Source: Anthostomella pinea
Taxonomy: Eukaryota; Ascomycota; Sordariomycetes; Xylariales; Xylariaceae
Length of the DNA stretch: 64,000 bases
Reading direction: 5' to 3'
NCBI GenBank assembly: GCA_963556695.1
Contig: CAUWAG010000003.1
Location: 5,766,001 to 5,830,000 of the forward strand
Shown: positions 1 through 11,313 of the stretch, piece by piece
Numbering within the stretch: the stretch's first letter is position 1
Layout of the letters: each line of letters begins with the position of its first letter
Program-made: the position numbers and the translations under genes
Notes under the pieces: generated by a model
Database searches by the model: none
Told to the model about the DNA's origin: nothing
Seen by the model: only the letters and a program-made list of their open reading frames with translations

Positions 1-497
1 CTTAAAAGCTACCTGAAAACGCGGCCAATCGGCTAACCTGCTACGGCTTACGCCCCGCTGATACAATACTTATCACAACCCACAAATGCCTTGCAGTGCT
101 CTATAGATCGGCTTAAGTATGCGCCGCCCACAGCAATGCAAGTACTCAATTTGTGTGTGTCTCACCAAACCAAACGACGGTCCAAAACCGAACCTACGCC
201 CACCTAGGAGAGCTGTAGTTCAAATAAATTAGCCGGGGGCTAGGGGTTTGGGGGCTACAACCATATGATCCTTTAAAGGAACCCGTGGAAAAGCTTGGCT
301 TCGGCTCCCAGTTCGTCGGCCAGCCTCACTTTTCGTGGGGTCCAGGACTCCAGTCGAGCAGCACTGCGTATCATAATGCAGTCACTCCCTCCAAATGACT
401 TCTTGGGGCTTTTGCGCTTGCAACTACTTCTGCTACACGTTGTTCGTCCCGATCGCCTGCAACCGAGCAGCCTGCTAACGTCGCCAGATCGGCCGCC
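1..497. other. Left-edge non-coding stretch
   Basis: I see no convincing gene here. A 68-codon open frame at 295-501 has no recognisable protein and overlaps the start of the next gene in another frame. The last 100 bases are probably promoter and 5' leader of the membrane-protein gene that begins at 498. Confidence 0.5.
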
Positions 498-1397
498 ATG
501 ATGTGGCCGGTCTTTCTCATATTGTCGGCTGGCCAGTTAGCATGCGCGAATCATTTCTACAACCCGGGTTCCACGATGCAGGTCTGGAATCTAGGAGAGA
601 ATCAGACAATAGCATGGGAGAATAATTACACTGATTTCACCAACGCTATTTGGCTGAGGGGTGTGCCCGAAGATGTGAGGATAGGGCCCATTCTATTCCG
701 TGAGTACCGTACCAGAAGGTAACAAGCACCCTGTGGAATGGGCTAATCACCTCCCTGCTTAGAAACTGCCGTGGACGGGCACGCGTCGTCTTTCAACTGG
801 ACGGTACAGACCTATGAGCCGTGGTTCGACGAAGGGGTAAACTCGTTTTTTCTGTGGATGTCAGACGGTGTCGATGTAAAACGCCAGGGGGGCACGAGCG
901 ACAACGACGGTATCGCCTACATGGTATCGTCGGATTTCAACATTTCCAGGGACACTGCATCGACCGGCGGCAGCACGACGACCGGAGCTACATCCAGTAT
1001 TTCAGCGACTCCAAGCATACCGATATCGACGTCGACTTCGAGCAACCCGACGTCGCCCACGGTCATAGAGAAGTCCAGTGGACTTCCCGATGCAGCGAAA
1101 GCGGGTATCGGAGCCAGCGCTGCTGTTGCGGGCGTGGCCATAATAGCGTGTATCTTCCTGTCAGTCTGGGGGCACCGAAGGATAAAGAATAGACAAGCTA
1201 CCCAAGGACAAGCTACCCAAGGACAACAGGCCGGGCTTGGAGCCGGTGGTCAGGGCTATAATGGTTACCCCCACCAGCCCTACAGCGCAAGTTACGTGCA
1301 AACCAGTACGGATTACATGCCAACTCTGGGATCAACTCCCAAACCGGCAGAGATGGATGCGGTTCGAAATACCGCGGAATTGGAATCTTATCATTGA
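498..1397 (+). CDS. Secreted/single-pass membrane protein, Ser/Thr-rich stalk
   Basis: Two exons, 498-699 and 763-1397, are joined by a 63-nt GTGAGT...TAG intron; the phase closes exactly (278 aa). The start is the first of two consecutive ATG codons, in a good context (GCCGCC before it). The N-terminus is a signal peptide (MMWPVFLILSAGQLACA). An extracellular part of about 140 residues follows, with N-glycosylation sites (NQT, NYT, NWT, NIS). Then comes a Ser/Thr/Pro-rich stalk, one transmembrane helix (AGIGASAAVAGVAIIACIF), a basic stop-transfer stretch (HRRIKNR) and a Gln/Gly-rich cytoplasmic tail. This is the architecture of fungal wall-stress sensors and related surface proteins, but I see no WSC cysteine motif, so the role is unassigned. 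A duplicated Gln-Ala-Thr-Gln-Gly unit in the tail is encoded by a short direct repeat near 1196-1225. Confidence 0.75.
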
Positions 1398-2120
1398 TGC
1401 GGAGTTCTCGAGTGTCGGTGGTGTGGTCCTGTAATCGTCGCACTGGGAGCCAGATCAACCACTACCCCGATGTGGGCGAGCACCTCCGTCGACTCTATGG
1501 AACATCGGGATCTGGATAGTTATGTGGCCCATGTTGGTCTTTCCTGCCGGTTCGAGTGAGCTGGTAGCCTCGCTGTCATAACCCTTTTTTTCAAGAAGGC
1601 TTAACTATGGGACTGAGGCGATGCCGAGTACCTAGAGTGCGATGCTGATGAGCGGTACCGGCTTTCCCACGAACACAATGCTGATATAGGGTGTCAGTCG
1701 TATCTTATTCTTCGAATTACCATAAGGTCTGGTTACTGACCTGTAAACATCAACCAGAAACATGTTCTCGTTCGAGTTACAGTTACCCACACGTGCGAAA
1801 ACCTTATTCGGGGAAGTGCCAAAGTAAAAGAGTTTCTCCGAAACAAGCTTTGATTTAACTCTATACACATTGGTCTAGAGAGAGGCTCTAGGCTTTCTCC
1901 GATACGCCCCCTTAGGTCTTATTAATATGCGCACTCGCTCCATGTGTCTATCGATCGAGAGTAGTTCCATTAAGATTCTCTTCGGCTACATTCTGACAAC
2001 CTCGTACAAGTACGTCTCGCATAACAACACCAAAACACCCGTACCAGCTGTTCTCTGCCTCCCTACTACACCCAAACTACCTCAGACTCTCACAGTCGAG
2101 TATACTAGCATTGAGCAATC
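1398..2120. other. Intergenic, nothing recognised
   Basis: Only short unsupported open frames occur on either strand. The final 150 bases are pyrimidine-rich and probably the leader of the gene starting near 2121-2148. Confidence 0.5.
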
Positions 2121-2998
2121 ATGTGTAGAATCGTCCTACAGCCCATGGCGCAATTTCGCCCAAGCATGCCCTCGCGGTCCAATTCCCGCTCCAACTACAG
2201 CTCCGACACAGCACTCCCACGCAAGCCCAACTACGACTCAGATGAAAGCTCCGACTACGGCACCGTCCGCTACTCCATTAGTAATTCCGCCGCCAGCGGA
2301 TCACTCGACGACAGCAGACCCAGGAGAACGATGAGCGCCGCGGCAGAGAAGAGGCGCTCCAGCACAAAGGAGGGTGCCAAGCTGTACCAGATCTCAAGCA
2401 CTGGCCGCGAAGCCCTCAAGAACTGGCACGAAAGCATGCGTACGAGGCTCTACGGGACGACCTGGCCAAACAGTTCAGGAGCGACAAGACAGCGAGCGTC
2501 CTACAGTTGAACCACGAAATCGCCAGAATCGACAAGCAGGCCGCTGCCCCAGAGGCGCAGGGCTACCTCGGCCCGTGTGATGAGAGGGAAGAGTGGTGGA
2601 ACTGCCCGCGCGCGATCGCGAAACTGGATCGGGATCACAAAGAGAGGATGGCCACACTGCGAGCTGTCAAGAAAGCTAGCGATTCCGCCAGCCAGAGCCC
2701 AGCGAAGAAGTTCAAGACCCTTGCGCGCCGCGTCGTCGGCAAGGCCATCAAGCTGGCTCGAGGGAACACGGTTCCTGATGGCTTGATCGTAAACGCAACT
2801 CCGGCGGACACAGGCTTGGAGGAGAAGCCGTTCAAAACTTGCACTGTGTGCTTCGAGTGCCAGCGCCAGTCGCAGCTCGTTGCGTACGAGCTGTACATGG
2901 AATACATGTACCTTACCCACAAGGCTCAGGCGTGGAACGCGTATCGCGAGACGGTGCGCGAGGTGGGTGAGGGCTACATCGAGTGGGCGAAGCCGTAG
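2121..2998 (+). CDS. Unrecognised protein, frame broken once
   Basis: Two overlapping frames together look like one gene. The first (from ATG 2121, or more likely ATG 2148) is Ser-rich and basic and stays protein-like to about 2433. The second becomes protein-like immediately after (KHAYEALRDDLAKQF...) and runs to the stop at 2996-2998. No GT-AG pair of sensible length joins them; the switch needs one extra base in the AAA run at 2431-2433. So either the genome lost an A here or the assembly did. The joined product would be about 290 residues: a low-complexity Ser/Arg/Asp N-terminus, a helical charged middle, then a Lys-rich stretch and a Cys-containing segment (CTVCFEC) followed by aromatic helices. 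I recognise no family; CTVCFEC alone is too little to call a zinc site. A 34-nt 'intron' reading was rejected as too short. Confidence 0.5.
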
Positions 2999-3886
2999 AG
3001 GGAGTCATCGGGAACGCACCACGCGAGCTTCAGCATGAGGTTCTCGATGGGTGACGCGCATGACGGAGGGGGGCGTCGAACTCCACTGTCGAAATTCGTG
3101 CTCGATACCAGTTGAGGTTGCCGGGCTGGATATGGGAAGGATGCTGCTGGCCCAAGGGGACATAGGTTTTGGGCGATTGTTCCTAGATATTTACCATCAT
3201 TTGGATGTCATACCTGATTACAATGCTATGGCCGTGTACAAGAGGGAAAGTGACTTAGTGATAGGGCTTCGACTCAAAATTGTTTAATCACCTCTGTCCA
3301 TCATGCACTCACTTTCCGGCTTCTTGTTCTTGGTACACTCAAATCCCACTCGCGTACTTCTGGAATGTCGTAAATATCCTTCCGCTGCAAACCCCTACTC
3401 CTTCAATCTTCTGCCAAGGCTTTCCTCTTCGAGGCTTCGTCTATCAGACTCAAATGAGGGTTCTCTAGTGGTTCGCCGTATGACTCAGACCGTAACGCCT
3501 ACGCCTAACCTTCACGACCAGCATCGCACCACTACCTATTATTGCGGCAATTCTTGCTCGATTCTAACATCAGATACGTCAGTCCGGTGACTCAATTATG
3601 GCGAATGTAAATGTTATTCATGGCTACTGGCCAAGTAGGCCTATCATTGTGCTGCGGTCTGGAGTGGCGGCCAGGTACAGTACATTTGTACGGTCCCAGT
3701 GAACCTAAATGGCTCTCCAAAGAGCCCGAATGAGTCACTGAATGCAATTTGACAGGCTATAAGTTATCGTCTCGTCTCGTCTGCAAAGAGTTGTTGCAAA
3801 ACGCATCAATCATCTTGCACAATACAACTACTTCTCATCCCGTATCAAACATCACCAATCAAACAACACAACATCAATCACCCACA
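2999..3886. other. Intergenic; promoter of the P1-like gene
   Basis: No gene is seen. The sequence from about 3790 is rich in CA and AAC triplets and short of G, as fungal 5' leaders often are, and runs into the ATG at 3887. Confidence 0.5.
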
Positions 3887-4231
3887 ATGCCAACCGACCC
3901 CCAGCTGGCTATCTCCTACGCAGCCCTCGTCCTCGCCGACGAGGGCGTGCCTCTCACGCCCGACAAGCTTCAGACCCTCCTGAAAGCCGCCGGCGTCGAC
4001 GACGTCGAGGCCATCTGGAGCACCATCTTCACCAAGGCACTCAAGGACAAGGACATGACGGGGCTCTTGACCACGGTCCAGGCATCGCAGACTGCTCCCA
4101 CCGGGCCCGCTGTCGGCGGGGAGGTCAAGGGTGGAGGACCTGAGGAAGACGGTTCCCAGTCCGGGGACGGCGGACACAGCGATGGAGATGACAGTGGCTC
4201 GGAGATGGGAATGGGTCTGTTCGATGACTGA
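3887..4231 (+). CDS. Acidic ribosomal protein P1-like (60S stalk), divergent paralog
   Basis: A single intronless frame encodes 114 residues from the ATG at 3887, which follows an A-rich CCCACA context; the longer open frame upstream is leader. The first 65 residues match the helical dimerisation domain of eukaryotic P1 (SYAALVLADEGVPLTPDKLQTLLKAAGV..., with the EAIW(S/T) and FTKALKDKD segments). P1/P2 form the lateral stalk of the 60S subunit and recruit GTPase factors through an acidic tail ending in GFGLFD. Here the hinge is Gly/Pro-rich and the tail reads EMGMGLFDD: acidic, but with Gly/Ser/Asp in place of the usual Ala-rich hinge and Lys/Glu run, Met for Phe, and one extra Asp. I would expect a canonical fungal P1 gene to contain introns, so this copy may be a second, divergent or retro-derived paralog. 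It could still be the only P1 gene. Confidence 0.8.
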   Translation: MPTDPQLAISYAALVLADEGVPLTPDKLQTLLKAAGVDDVEAIWSTIFTKALKDKDMTGLLTTVQASQTAPTGPAVGGEVKGGGPEEDGSQSGDGGHSDGDDSGSEMGMGLFDD

Positions 4232-5328
4232 TTCTGATCTGTCGATGGGAAGGACACAGGGCGCCGCCAATTCGACCTTGGACGAAGGGGATGAAGATGC
4301 TTGGCAGTTGGCCATGCACTTTGCGCATTGTTAGCCGAAAGGGGCGGTTTGATCTCTTTAAGGACTGTCGCAAAGCTTCAACAATGCCGCGGTGGAAAAA
4401 AAGAAAAAACTAGTCCAATTTGAAAGATGAACTGTATACTGCATATGGTCATTCTAGACGGAGTTGATGCGACCAGTTGCTGTACTTTCTGTGCCACGCA
4501 CCGAGCACCAGTCCAACGTCATCGCAGGGCAGTGTAGACAGACTCTTCGTGTCAATTTGCATTGTCAACACGCACACTCCCAATGTCGGCACCAGGCTTA
4601 CTCGGGCATCTTGGCTTTTGTTGTCGTCTAGTAATAACATCAAGCACTTTGACCCCTATACAAAACTTTGTCGAGCTTCTTGTCGAGCTTCTTCCCAAAA
4701 CCGCCTATGACCGAGATGCACGTCGCGAAGTATTAACACTGCCAACGAAAACATAGATAGCACTTAAAATGTATGCTTTCAAAATGGATACTGCCTAATT
4801 ATACACATGGAACCAGCATCCTTTGCGGAAGCAATCAGGAATGAGCGCTTGGGGTGACGACTGCTGCTCACATCGTATATCATCAAGAGGAAGGAATGAA
4901 TCTACTCTCTTCTTCGGGACTTCTTGGTGCATTCTTAATGCTGCCATGGTCCGACCAGCATGGTGATGCATTGTTGCTTCGACAAACTCATAATGTGAGA
5001 GCATCGAGGTATCTTTCGACTCTTACTTGAATAGTTTTAGGGCTTACTGCGACGCGTTAAGACCATCGCTGGCTTTTCCAGACGCCGGGAGTGCAAATGG
5101 CTATACAAAATAGTATTTGGCATACTCATATGTGGATCAGAGCTGGACTGGAGAGGCGGGGGGTAGTTTTGCAGCAGTGTGCGCTATCAAGGCGATGATG
5201 ATTCACCAAACGACAGTAGCATTCACCAAACGACATTAGCGAGGGGTGACAAGAAGTACATGATTCCCAGGCGACTTCAGATGAAAATTGACAACGTCTA
5301 CTCGTCACATCTAGATCTGTCCAGCTGT
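4232..5328. other. Intergenic between convergent genes
   Basis: This holds the 3' flanks of the P1-like gene and of MSH4. A short direct repeat (CAAACGACA..TAGCATTCACC) occurs at about 5208-5240. No gene is supported. Confidence 0.5.
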
Positions 5329-8300
5329 CTAATCGACATCGGGCTGCCCCTCGCCTTCAATTCCATCCATTCTGCTAATGAAGTCGCCCTGGAGTCTCCT
5401 GAGATAGCTCCCCAATGCAGCCCCATCCATATCAGAATCATGCAGCTGTGCAAGAGACTCGTGAAGGTTCATGATCAGCTTGCGTTGGCGGATCAGTTTT
5501 CGCGACTGTGAAGTCTGCTTCTTCTGTTCGATGCGGTCCGCCAGTGTTTGGGACACGTCTTCTGCGACTCGGAGAAATTGTTCAGGAAAGCCAATTGCAC
5601 GTGCCAGGTACAGTCCATAGTTTTTAAGTTGAACAGGTCCAGAGGCAATCTTGTACAACATGGTCATCTTGGATTGTTCGTCCATATCACGGATTTCTGT
5701 GGCCAAATGTAGATTCAGAACGCCTGGTCGGTTGCCTAGAATAACGGCTGGTCACGATGTAAGTAGTCATTCACAGGTTCGGGTTTCTGTGACTCACCAA
5801 GCTCTTGGAAGTGTGTTGCAAACCACACTAGGGAGCCGCTCTGCACGAGGGCTTCGGATGTGGCGAGGGCTATAGCCAATCCATCTCTCGTGCTTGTTGC
5901 GCGACCAAGCTCGTCAATGATCACCAAGCTCTTGTCGTTGATGTTTCTGAAGAAAAGTAAGCGGAGTTGAAGGAAAGGCGGGACTGAAAATACCGAAGGA
6001 TGAATGCCATATCCCTCATTTCAAGTGAGAATGTCGACATGTTCGCCTCAATGCTATCATCCGTAGACGTTCTTACGAAAAGCTGTTCTATGATGGGAAA
6101 GGCGGCGTATTGCGATGGAACAAAACTCCCAACCTGTGCCATTACCTGAAGGAGAGAAATCATCCGGATGTAGGTGCTCTTGCCGCTCATATTGCAACCA
6201 GTGATGATCTGAAACCGATGCTGTTCATTTGCGAAGACGTCATTTGGTACGAACCGCTCCGGGTGCATCTGGACTTGTCAGTCTGTACAGCCGCGACCGT
6301 TGTCAGGATGACCTACTCGTTCGCAAATTGGGTGACGCGCACCCTTTAGTGCCAAGCTATCGCTGTACTCGGGCCTCACGTAGTCTCGAGTGGTAGCAGA
6401 CTGGCCGAAGGCTGCGACCATGTCGAGAAGAGCGATGCTTTCGCAGACACGGAAGAGGTCTGGAACATGCGCTCGAATCGAGTCAAGAAGCTCTTGGATG
6501 ACCTTGTCACTAAGCATGACTGCTTCGTTGTGAGAGTCCGTAACGCGATTGTTGAGCTGGACCAGCATCAAAGTCTGACATTCAACCCAGTTGCCCTTGC
6601 GGACCTTGTTGATGAGGATAGCTGGCAGTGGTCGATCTTCAAAGTCACTCTGCCGCAGGCGTAGCCAAAACTTGCGCTGCTCGTCAAACTTCAAGTCTGA
6701 ATCAATGTCATGATCCTCTGTACAGACCGTTTAGCATGCAATGAGGGATTGAGTTTGTCAACTCACTATTGATGTCCTCTACATGCTGGTGTACATCCTC
6801 TGTTGCCTCCTTGTATGTCTGACGAGCGACATCGAGGAGACCGTGGACTCCAGACTTCGAAGACTGTAAGCGTGGAGCCGTGGTAAATCCGTCGCACTCA
6901 TGCTTACCTTGACGGCATATGTCCTTTGGTTTCGCATTTCCAAGGGCGTCCCCATAGCGGTCACATCGTCGTTGATTGTCGTTGCAATCAGATCTGTCAC
7001 AGGCTGTACCAATTCTGGGCGACAGATGTCTCGAATCTTGACTAGAAGGTCCGATCGCGCAGCTCCCAAGGCTTCATGCAGCGATGGAACAGCAATCACA
7101 AATGCCTTCACATGCAGCACCTGATTAATGGCTTGCTTGGATATGTCGATGGATGACTGATTAGTCACCAGGACAAGCTTTGTAAAAATCAGCGACCTGG
7201 GATCTGGTTTCAAGGTCCAAGGAGGTATGGAAGCAACTCACAGCAGTCAAGAGCTTTTCCACATCGGTAAAATCCTTGAGGGCTTCTTCATGTAAGCAGA
7301 TGCCATGAGTATGAAAGGCAGCTACTCACCTCGGCGAATCTCGAAGAACATATCTTCTTTGACTGTAAGTTCATCCAAGGCATCGAGGCGTGGACAAAGC
7401 GTATCGACCTGGCTGGATGGTTGAAGGATATTGCTTCGCAGGAATCTTGATCCCATAGGCGTCAAGGTCTCATTCAAGAGGCCAAAGAGGCAATCCTTGG
7501 ACTTGGCGTTCTGCAGGTTCTGGATGAGTTCGAGGGAATGGATGGTAGATATGTCGATCATCATCGTATCCTCTGATGGTTGATATCTGACACGTAACGA
7601 GTGCGACATAATGGAAACACGACAAGAGAGCTCGACATACTTGATAGCCTAAAGAGAATGAGAGAAGGTCGAACGGAATGAAGAGAAATCGATACCTACC
7701 GCGGCAAAGGCGCAAGTAGCATAGAAATTACCCCCGATCGCCACCTTGATGGCTTCAAGATCTTCTCGGAAAGCCAGAGTCTGAATAGACTCGAGTCCAG
7801 CATGTTCGGACCAATACTTACGGTCGAGAGGCTCAATGGGCGTACCAGGGAGTTCCTCTTCGAAAATGGAAAGGAGATTGGACTGCTGGTTTGGCGGAAA
7901 CGCCGTGGTGACCATCAAAATAGTCGATGGCTCATACAGCTGAATTTTGTGAATCGTCTTGACGTAGAATTGAGAGTCACATATCTGGCTGAGAATAGCC
8001 TCATTGGTAGTAATGTTCACGAAAGCGAGGCCGACTGCAGGGGAAACACCACGAGCTTCACTGACGGCGCACACGATCTCGTGCGAGTCGGACCCCCAAA
8101 CGGAGGCGGTTGAGCGAGGCCTTCGCCCAGAAGCAGTACTGGCACGTCGACGCGGTGCCGAAGGGTGTGATGAACTAGTGACCGATCGGGTACCGCCGTA
8201 AGAGTAGGAGGAGTGTTGGCTGACAGAAGTACTGGGTCTCAGGGGAACGGCACTTGGGTGAGGGGTGGAAGAAGATGTTGTACGAGGGATTGATGACCTG

Positions 8301-8392
8301 GAAGGAAGGGTGCCCAGCTGTGAGCTTGACGCTGGTCTGGTGTAGGGAGAAGACTCCCTACGGATCGACGACTGAGGCCTTGCGGGAGGCAT
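5329..8392 (-). CDS. MSH4: MutS homolog 4, meiotic crossover factor
   Basis: MSH4 pairs with MSH5 to stabilise meiotic recombination intermediates and promote interfering crossovers; it does not do mismatch repair. Nine exons (8392-7700, 7648-7330, 7285-7242, 7177-6908, 6863-6767, 6717-6317, 6268-5994, 5946-5798, 5735-5329) close in phase and give 884 aa. The start is the ATG at 8392; the frame extends a few codons upstream only from a GTG. The first ~95 residues are a Ser/Pro/Arg-rich tail. A connector domain follows (VGLAFVNITTNEAILSQ), then the MutS core (DISTIHSLELIQN; LFGLLNETLTPMGSRFLR) and the ATPase domain with Walker A TGCNMSGKST (residues ~631-640), the ST...D/E signature (TSTDDSIEANMSTFSLEM), Walker B IIDELGR (~709-715) and ATHFQEL. 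The mismatch-recognition domain I is absent, as expected for MSH4. Exon 3 is only 44 nt. The gene looks intact. Confidence 0.97.
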
Positions 8393-9048
8393 CCTGATAC
8401 CATCCACTGACGGCTTGGTGTTTGGTAAGGTAGGTGCTTACCACCCTGGACCCTTGAGACGCAGCCAGCTACGCCGGAGGGTTAATTAGACAGGTGGAAG
8501 TGAAAGCGGTGATCTGAGAGTCTGAATGTCGTAGATAAAGTAGGTAGTGAAACAAGTCCCCTCACCAGCTGTTGAATATTGCCAAATGGGAAACGGACGA
8601 AGAGGAAATCTTCGTGACAAGACCGCCATGGGTCGGGTGCGCTTGCCCAGCACGACAGTAGCAGCTTCGTGTTGGCACTTTCCGTCGTTCCAGCTCAATC
8701 AGCCAAGCAGCTGCCACATGATTGAGGTATGATCCAAGCCACATAGGCCCAGCCAAGCCACCATCCATGTGCACCAGAAGATGGCAGTCAAGCCACAAAG
8801 CCATCCAGGTCCCCAATCGATAAGACAACGATAGTGGGCCTCTGACATTTTCATAACTTTTTTCGAGATCCGTCACCCCGCGATGACTGGATGCGCTGCG
8901 ATATTTGATAGAAGCGCATTGCATCTTGCACATCGGGTTTTCTCTCGGTCAGTGTCGCCTGCCTGCTTCCCATACCCTGGATTGGTTCCCCAAACCCCTC
9001 TTCTGCAGTTTAACGCTATCAGGACTTGTTGCCGTTCACCCGAACGAT
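8393..9048. other. Shared divergent promoter region of MSH4 and RSA4
   Basis: MSH4 (minus) and RSA4 (plus) are divergently transcribed from this 656-bp spacer. I see no other gene. The segment just upstream of 9049 is pyrimidine-rich. Confidence 0.6.
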
Positions 9049-11313
9049 ATGGCGACGGTTCTCCCCCCACCTTCGAAGCGGCAGCGCCGCGAAGCTTTGG
9101 AGCGTACGCAGGTGCAGCAAGATGCCACGCCTGCGGCGATCCTGGCCGGGTCATTCAAGGCGCGCTTTGTGGACAAGGATGGAAATCAATTGGCCGATAC
9201 CATCGAGGTACCCTTGGCCGACGCAACCGAGAAGAACGTCTCGTTACTACTCAACACCCTGCTGCAAAGAGTATGCCCGACTACTCTAAAGGCGGAATAC
9301 CGAGCAATACCAAATGCTAATGTCTGATGAACACACAGGAACGAGAAGAGTTCACGCCCTATCGCTTTCGTATACAGCTGCCGAACTCGGATATCGTGAT
9401 AGACAACTACCCAAGCCCTTCCGAGTTCCTCGAGGTCCTTCGGAAACATGGCATCGAGAACCCATTCGAAACCACAATCACGCTCAGTGCCGAGCCGCAG
9501 GCTGTTTTCAAGGTACAAGCTGTTACGCGAATGGCGCACAGGATACCTGGACACGGGCAACCAATACTAGCAGCTCAGTTTTCACCTAAGAGCGGCAGCC
9601 TCCTCGCTACTGGGTCTGGAGGGTGAGTCTTTGAAGCAACTTCCCATACCCCAACTCACGGGACAAACGCGTCCATGGCCCTTGAAAACGTACGGAATAC
9701 TAACTGGTTATTTAGTGCGTAAACTGTACCCTGCCGGGTTGCTGGATATTGACGAATTGCAGATAACACAGCAAGGATATGGAATACGGACAGTGGCACA
9801 CCCAAGTACACACTTTCGGGCCATACGGGTTGGGTACTAGCAGTCTCGGTAATACATTCCCTGCTCCATCAGCTTCTTCTCTGCAGTATACTCACACCTC
9901 AGCAAGTGGCGCCCAGACGGGCAAATACTGGCAACGGCCAGTATGGACAAAACTCTCCGTCTATTCGATCCCTCAACTGGCCAGGCTATTGGGAAGCCAT
10001 TCACAGGACATTCCAAGTGGATAACTTCTATGTCATGGCAGCCTTTCCACTTATGGCGAGACGATAACCCACGCATTGCTTCGGCATCTAAGGATGGGAC
10101 TATCAGGCTTTGGCTCACCAACTCGGGTACAATCGAACATGTATTGTCAGGGCACCGAGTAGGCTCTAATCCTGCACTCAGCTGCTTCTGTCAAAGCTAA
10201 CCATCCCGTAGACCAGCGTAACTTGTGTACGATGGGGAGGTACTGACTTCCTCTACTCATGTAGCCAAGACAAGACAGTAAGCCATTTGTCCCACACTCC
10301 CGCCGTTGTCGATTGAAGAAAATACTGACAGTCTCCAGGTCAGAGTGTGGAATGCGGTTGATGGCACATTAAGGCACAAGCTTGAGTCACACGTACATTG
10401 GGTCAATAGTCTCAGTTTGTCCTCTGATGCTGTTCTGCGAACTGGTTTCTACGACCACACCAAGAAGATACCGGAGTCGATGGATGATCAGAGAGCAAAA
10501 GCGAAGGAACGGTTCGAAAAAGCAGCCAAGCACCAGGGCAAGATTGTTGAACGAATCATTTCGGCCAGGTCAGTCCCCGATTTTGTTTTCCCCTATCCGA
10601 GCCGTCTGGAGGAACTTTGGGTACTCTGCCTTGAAGCCTCACTGTCCTTGTTCACATCACATGATCCCCGTGCCCGGTCGATAGCTGCTCAGTCAGGCAC
10701 CTGCTAACTACCTACTGTGGAAACAGTGACGACTGTACAATGTATCTTTGGGACCCAGAATCACATGGTACAAAGCCTCTGGCACGGCTACTTGGCCATC
10801 AGAAGGGCGTCAACCATTGCGTATTCAGTCCTGATGGCAACTATATCGCCTCGTGCGGGTTTGACAATCAGGTAAAGGTGTGGGATAGAGACGGGAAGTT
10901 TCTCGCCACGCTTCGAGGACACGTGAGTTGAGCGTAACCTCAACCCGCAGGTGATTGCTAACAAGTGATAGGTTGCTCCGGTATTTCAGTGTAGCTTTTC
11001 TGCGGACTCGGTATGCACCTCCCCCTATTATAGAATCGAAATCTCGGTCGGCTAACTTCTGGATTGTAGCGGCTACTTGTCACGTGCAGCAGAGATACCA
11101 CTCTAAAGATCTGGAACATGCGCACTTTCAAGCTACAGGGCGACCTGCCAGGACACGACGACGAGGTCAGTATCTTGGATATGTCTTGCCACCCTTCAAA
11201 ACGCCGTACTAACATGCCCGCGTGACTAGGTTTACGCCGTCGATTGGAGTCCTGACGGATCAGTAGTTGGTTCAGGAGGGAAAGACAAGGCAGTCAGAAT
11301 CTGGAGGAATTAA
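9049..11313 (+). CDS. RSA4: Ribosome assembly protein Rsa4/Notchless, WD40
   Basis: Rsa4 binds pre-60S particles through its WD40 propeller and, via its N-terminal NLE domain, is pulled by the AAA ATPase Rea1/Midasin to drive maturation. Ten exons (9049-9270, 9339-9621, 9763-9848, 9907-10158, 10212-10277, 10339-10568, 10727-10922, 10972-11010, 11070-11165, 11230-11313) give 517 aa, close to the yeast length. The NLE domain spans about residues 20-110 (VDKDGNQLADTIEVPL; LLNTLLQREREEFTPYRF). WD repeats follow (GSGDNTARIW; TASMDKTLRLFD; SASKDGTIRLW; SCSQDKTVRVW; GFDNQVKVWD; CSRDTTLKIW; GGKDKAVRIW). The insert between blades, ending LRTGFYDHT, matches the family. The junction between exons 2 and 3 needs a twin intron (separate entry). 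The acceptor at 9906 is AAG, four bases after a CAG; only the AAG keeps frame. The ATG sits at 9049 after ACGAT. Confidence 0.97.
9622..9762 (+). other. Twin intron (D1,2 stwintron) in RSA4
   Basis: Exon 2 must end after ...TCT GGA G (9621) and exon 3 must start AT AAC ACA GCA (9763) to give the invariant GSGDNTARIW. Yet the bases at 9622-9624 are GGT, so no single GT-AG intron from 9623 keeps frame. If an internal intron (9623-9715, GTGAGT..., branch TACTAAC at 9698-9704, acceptor TTTAG) is removed first, the leftover G at 9622 joins TGCGTA at 9716. This makes a new donor, GTGCGT, for an external 48-nt intron ending TTGCAG at 9762. Removing that restores frame exactly. The internal intron therefore splits the external donor between its first and second nucleotides. 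The alternative is one spurious G in the GGG run. Confidence 0.85.

Noticed and set aside
2441..2474. A 34-nt GT-AG intron to explain the frame switch near 2433
   Set aside because: It is too short for splicing and would remove sequence that reads as protein (YEALRDDLAKQ).
9779..10024. Open frame in the RSA4 region giving KDMEYGQW...
   Set aside because: It is the wrong-phase reading that results if the twin intron is treated as one intron with acceptor ACACAG; the WD40 motif is in the other frame.
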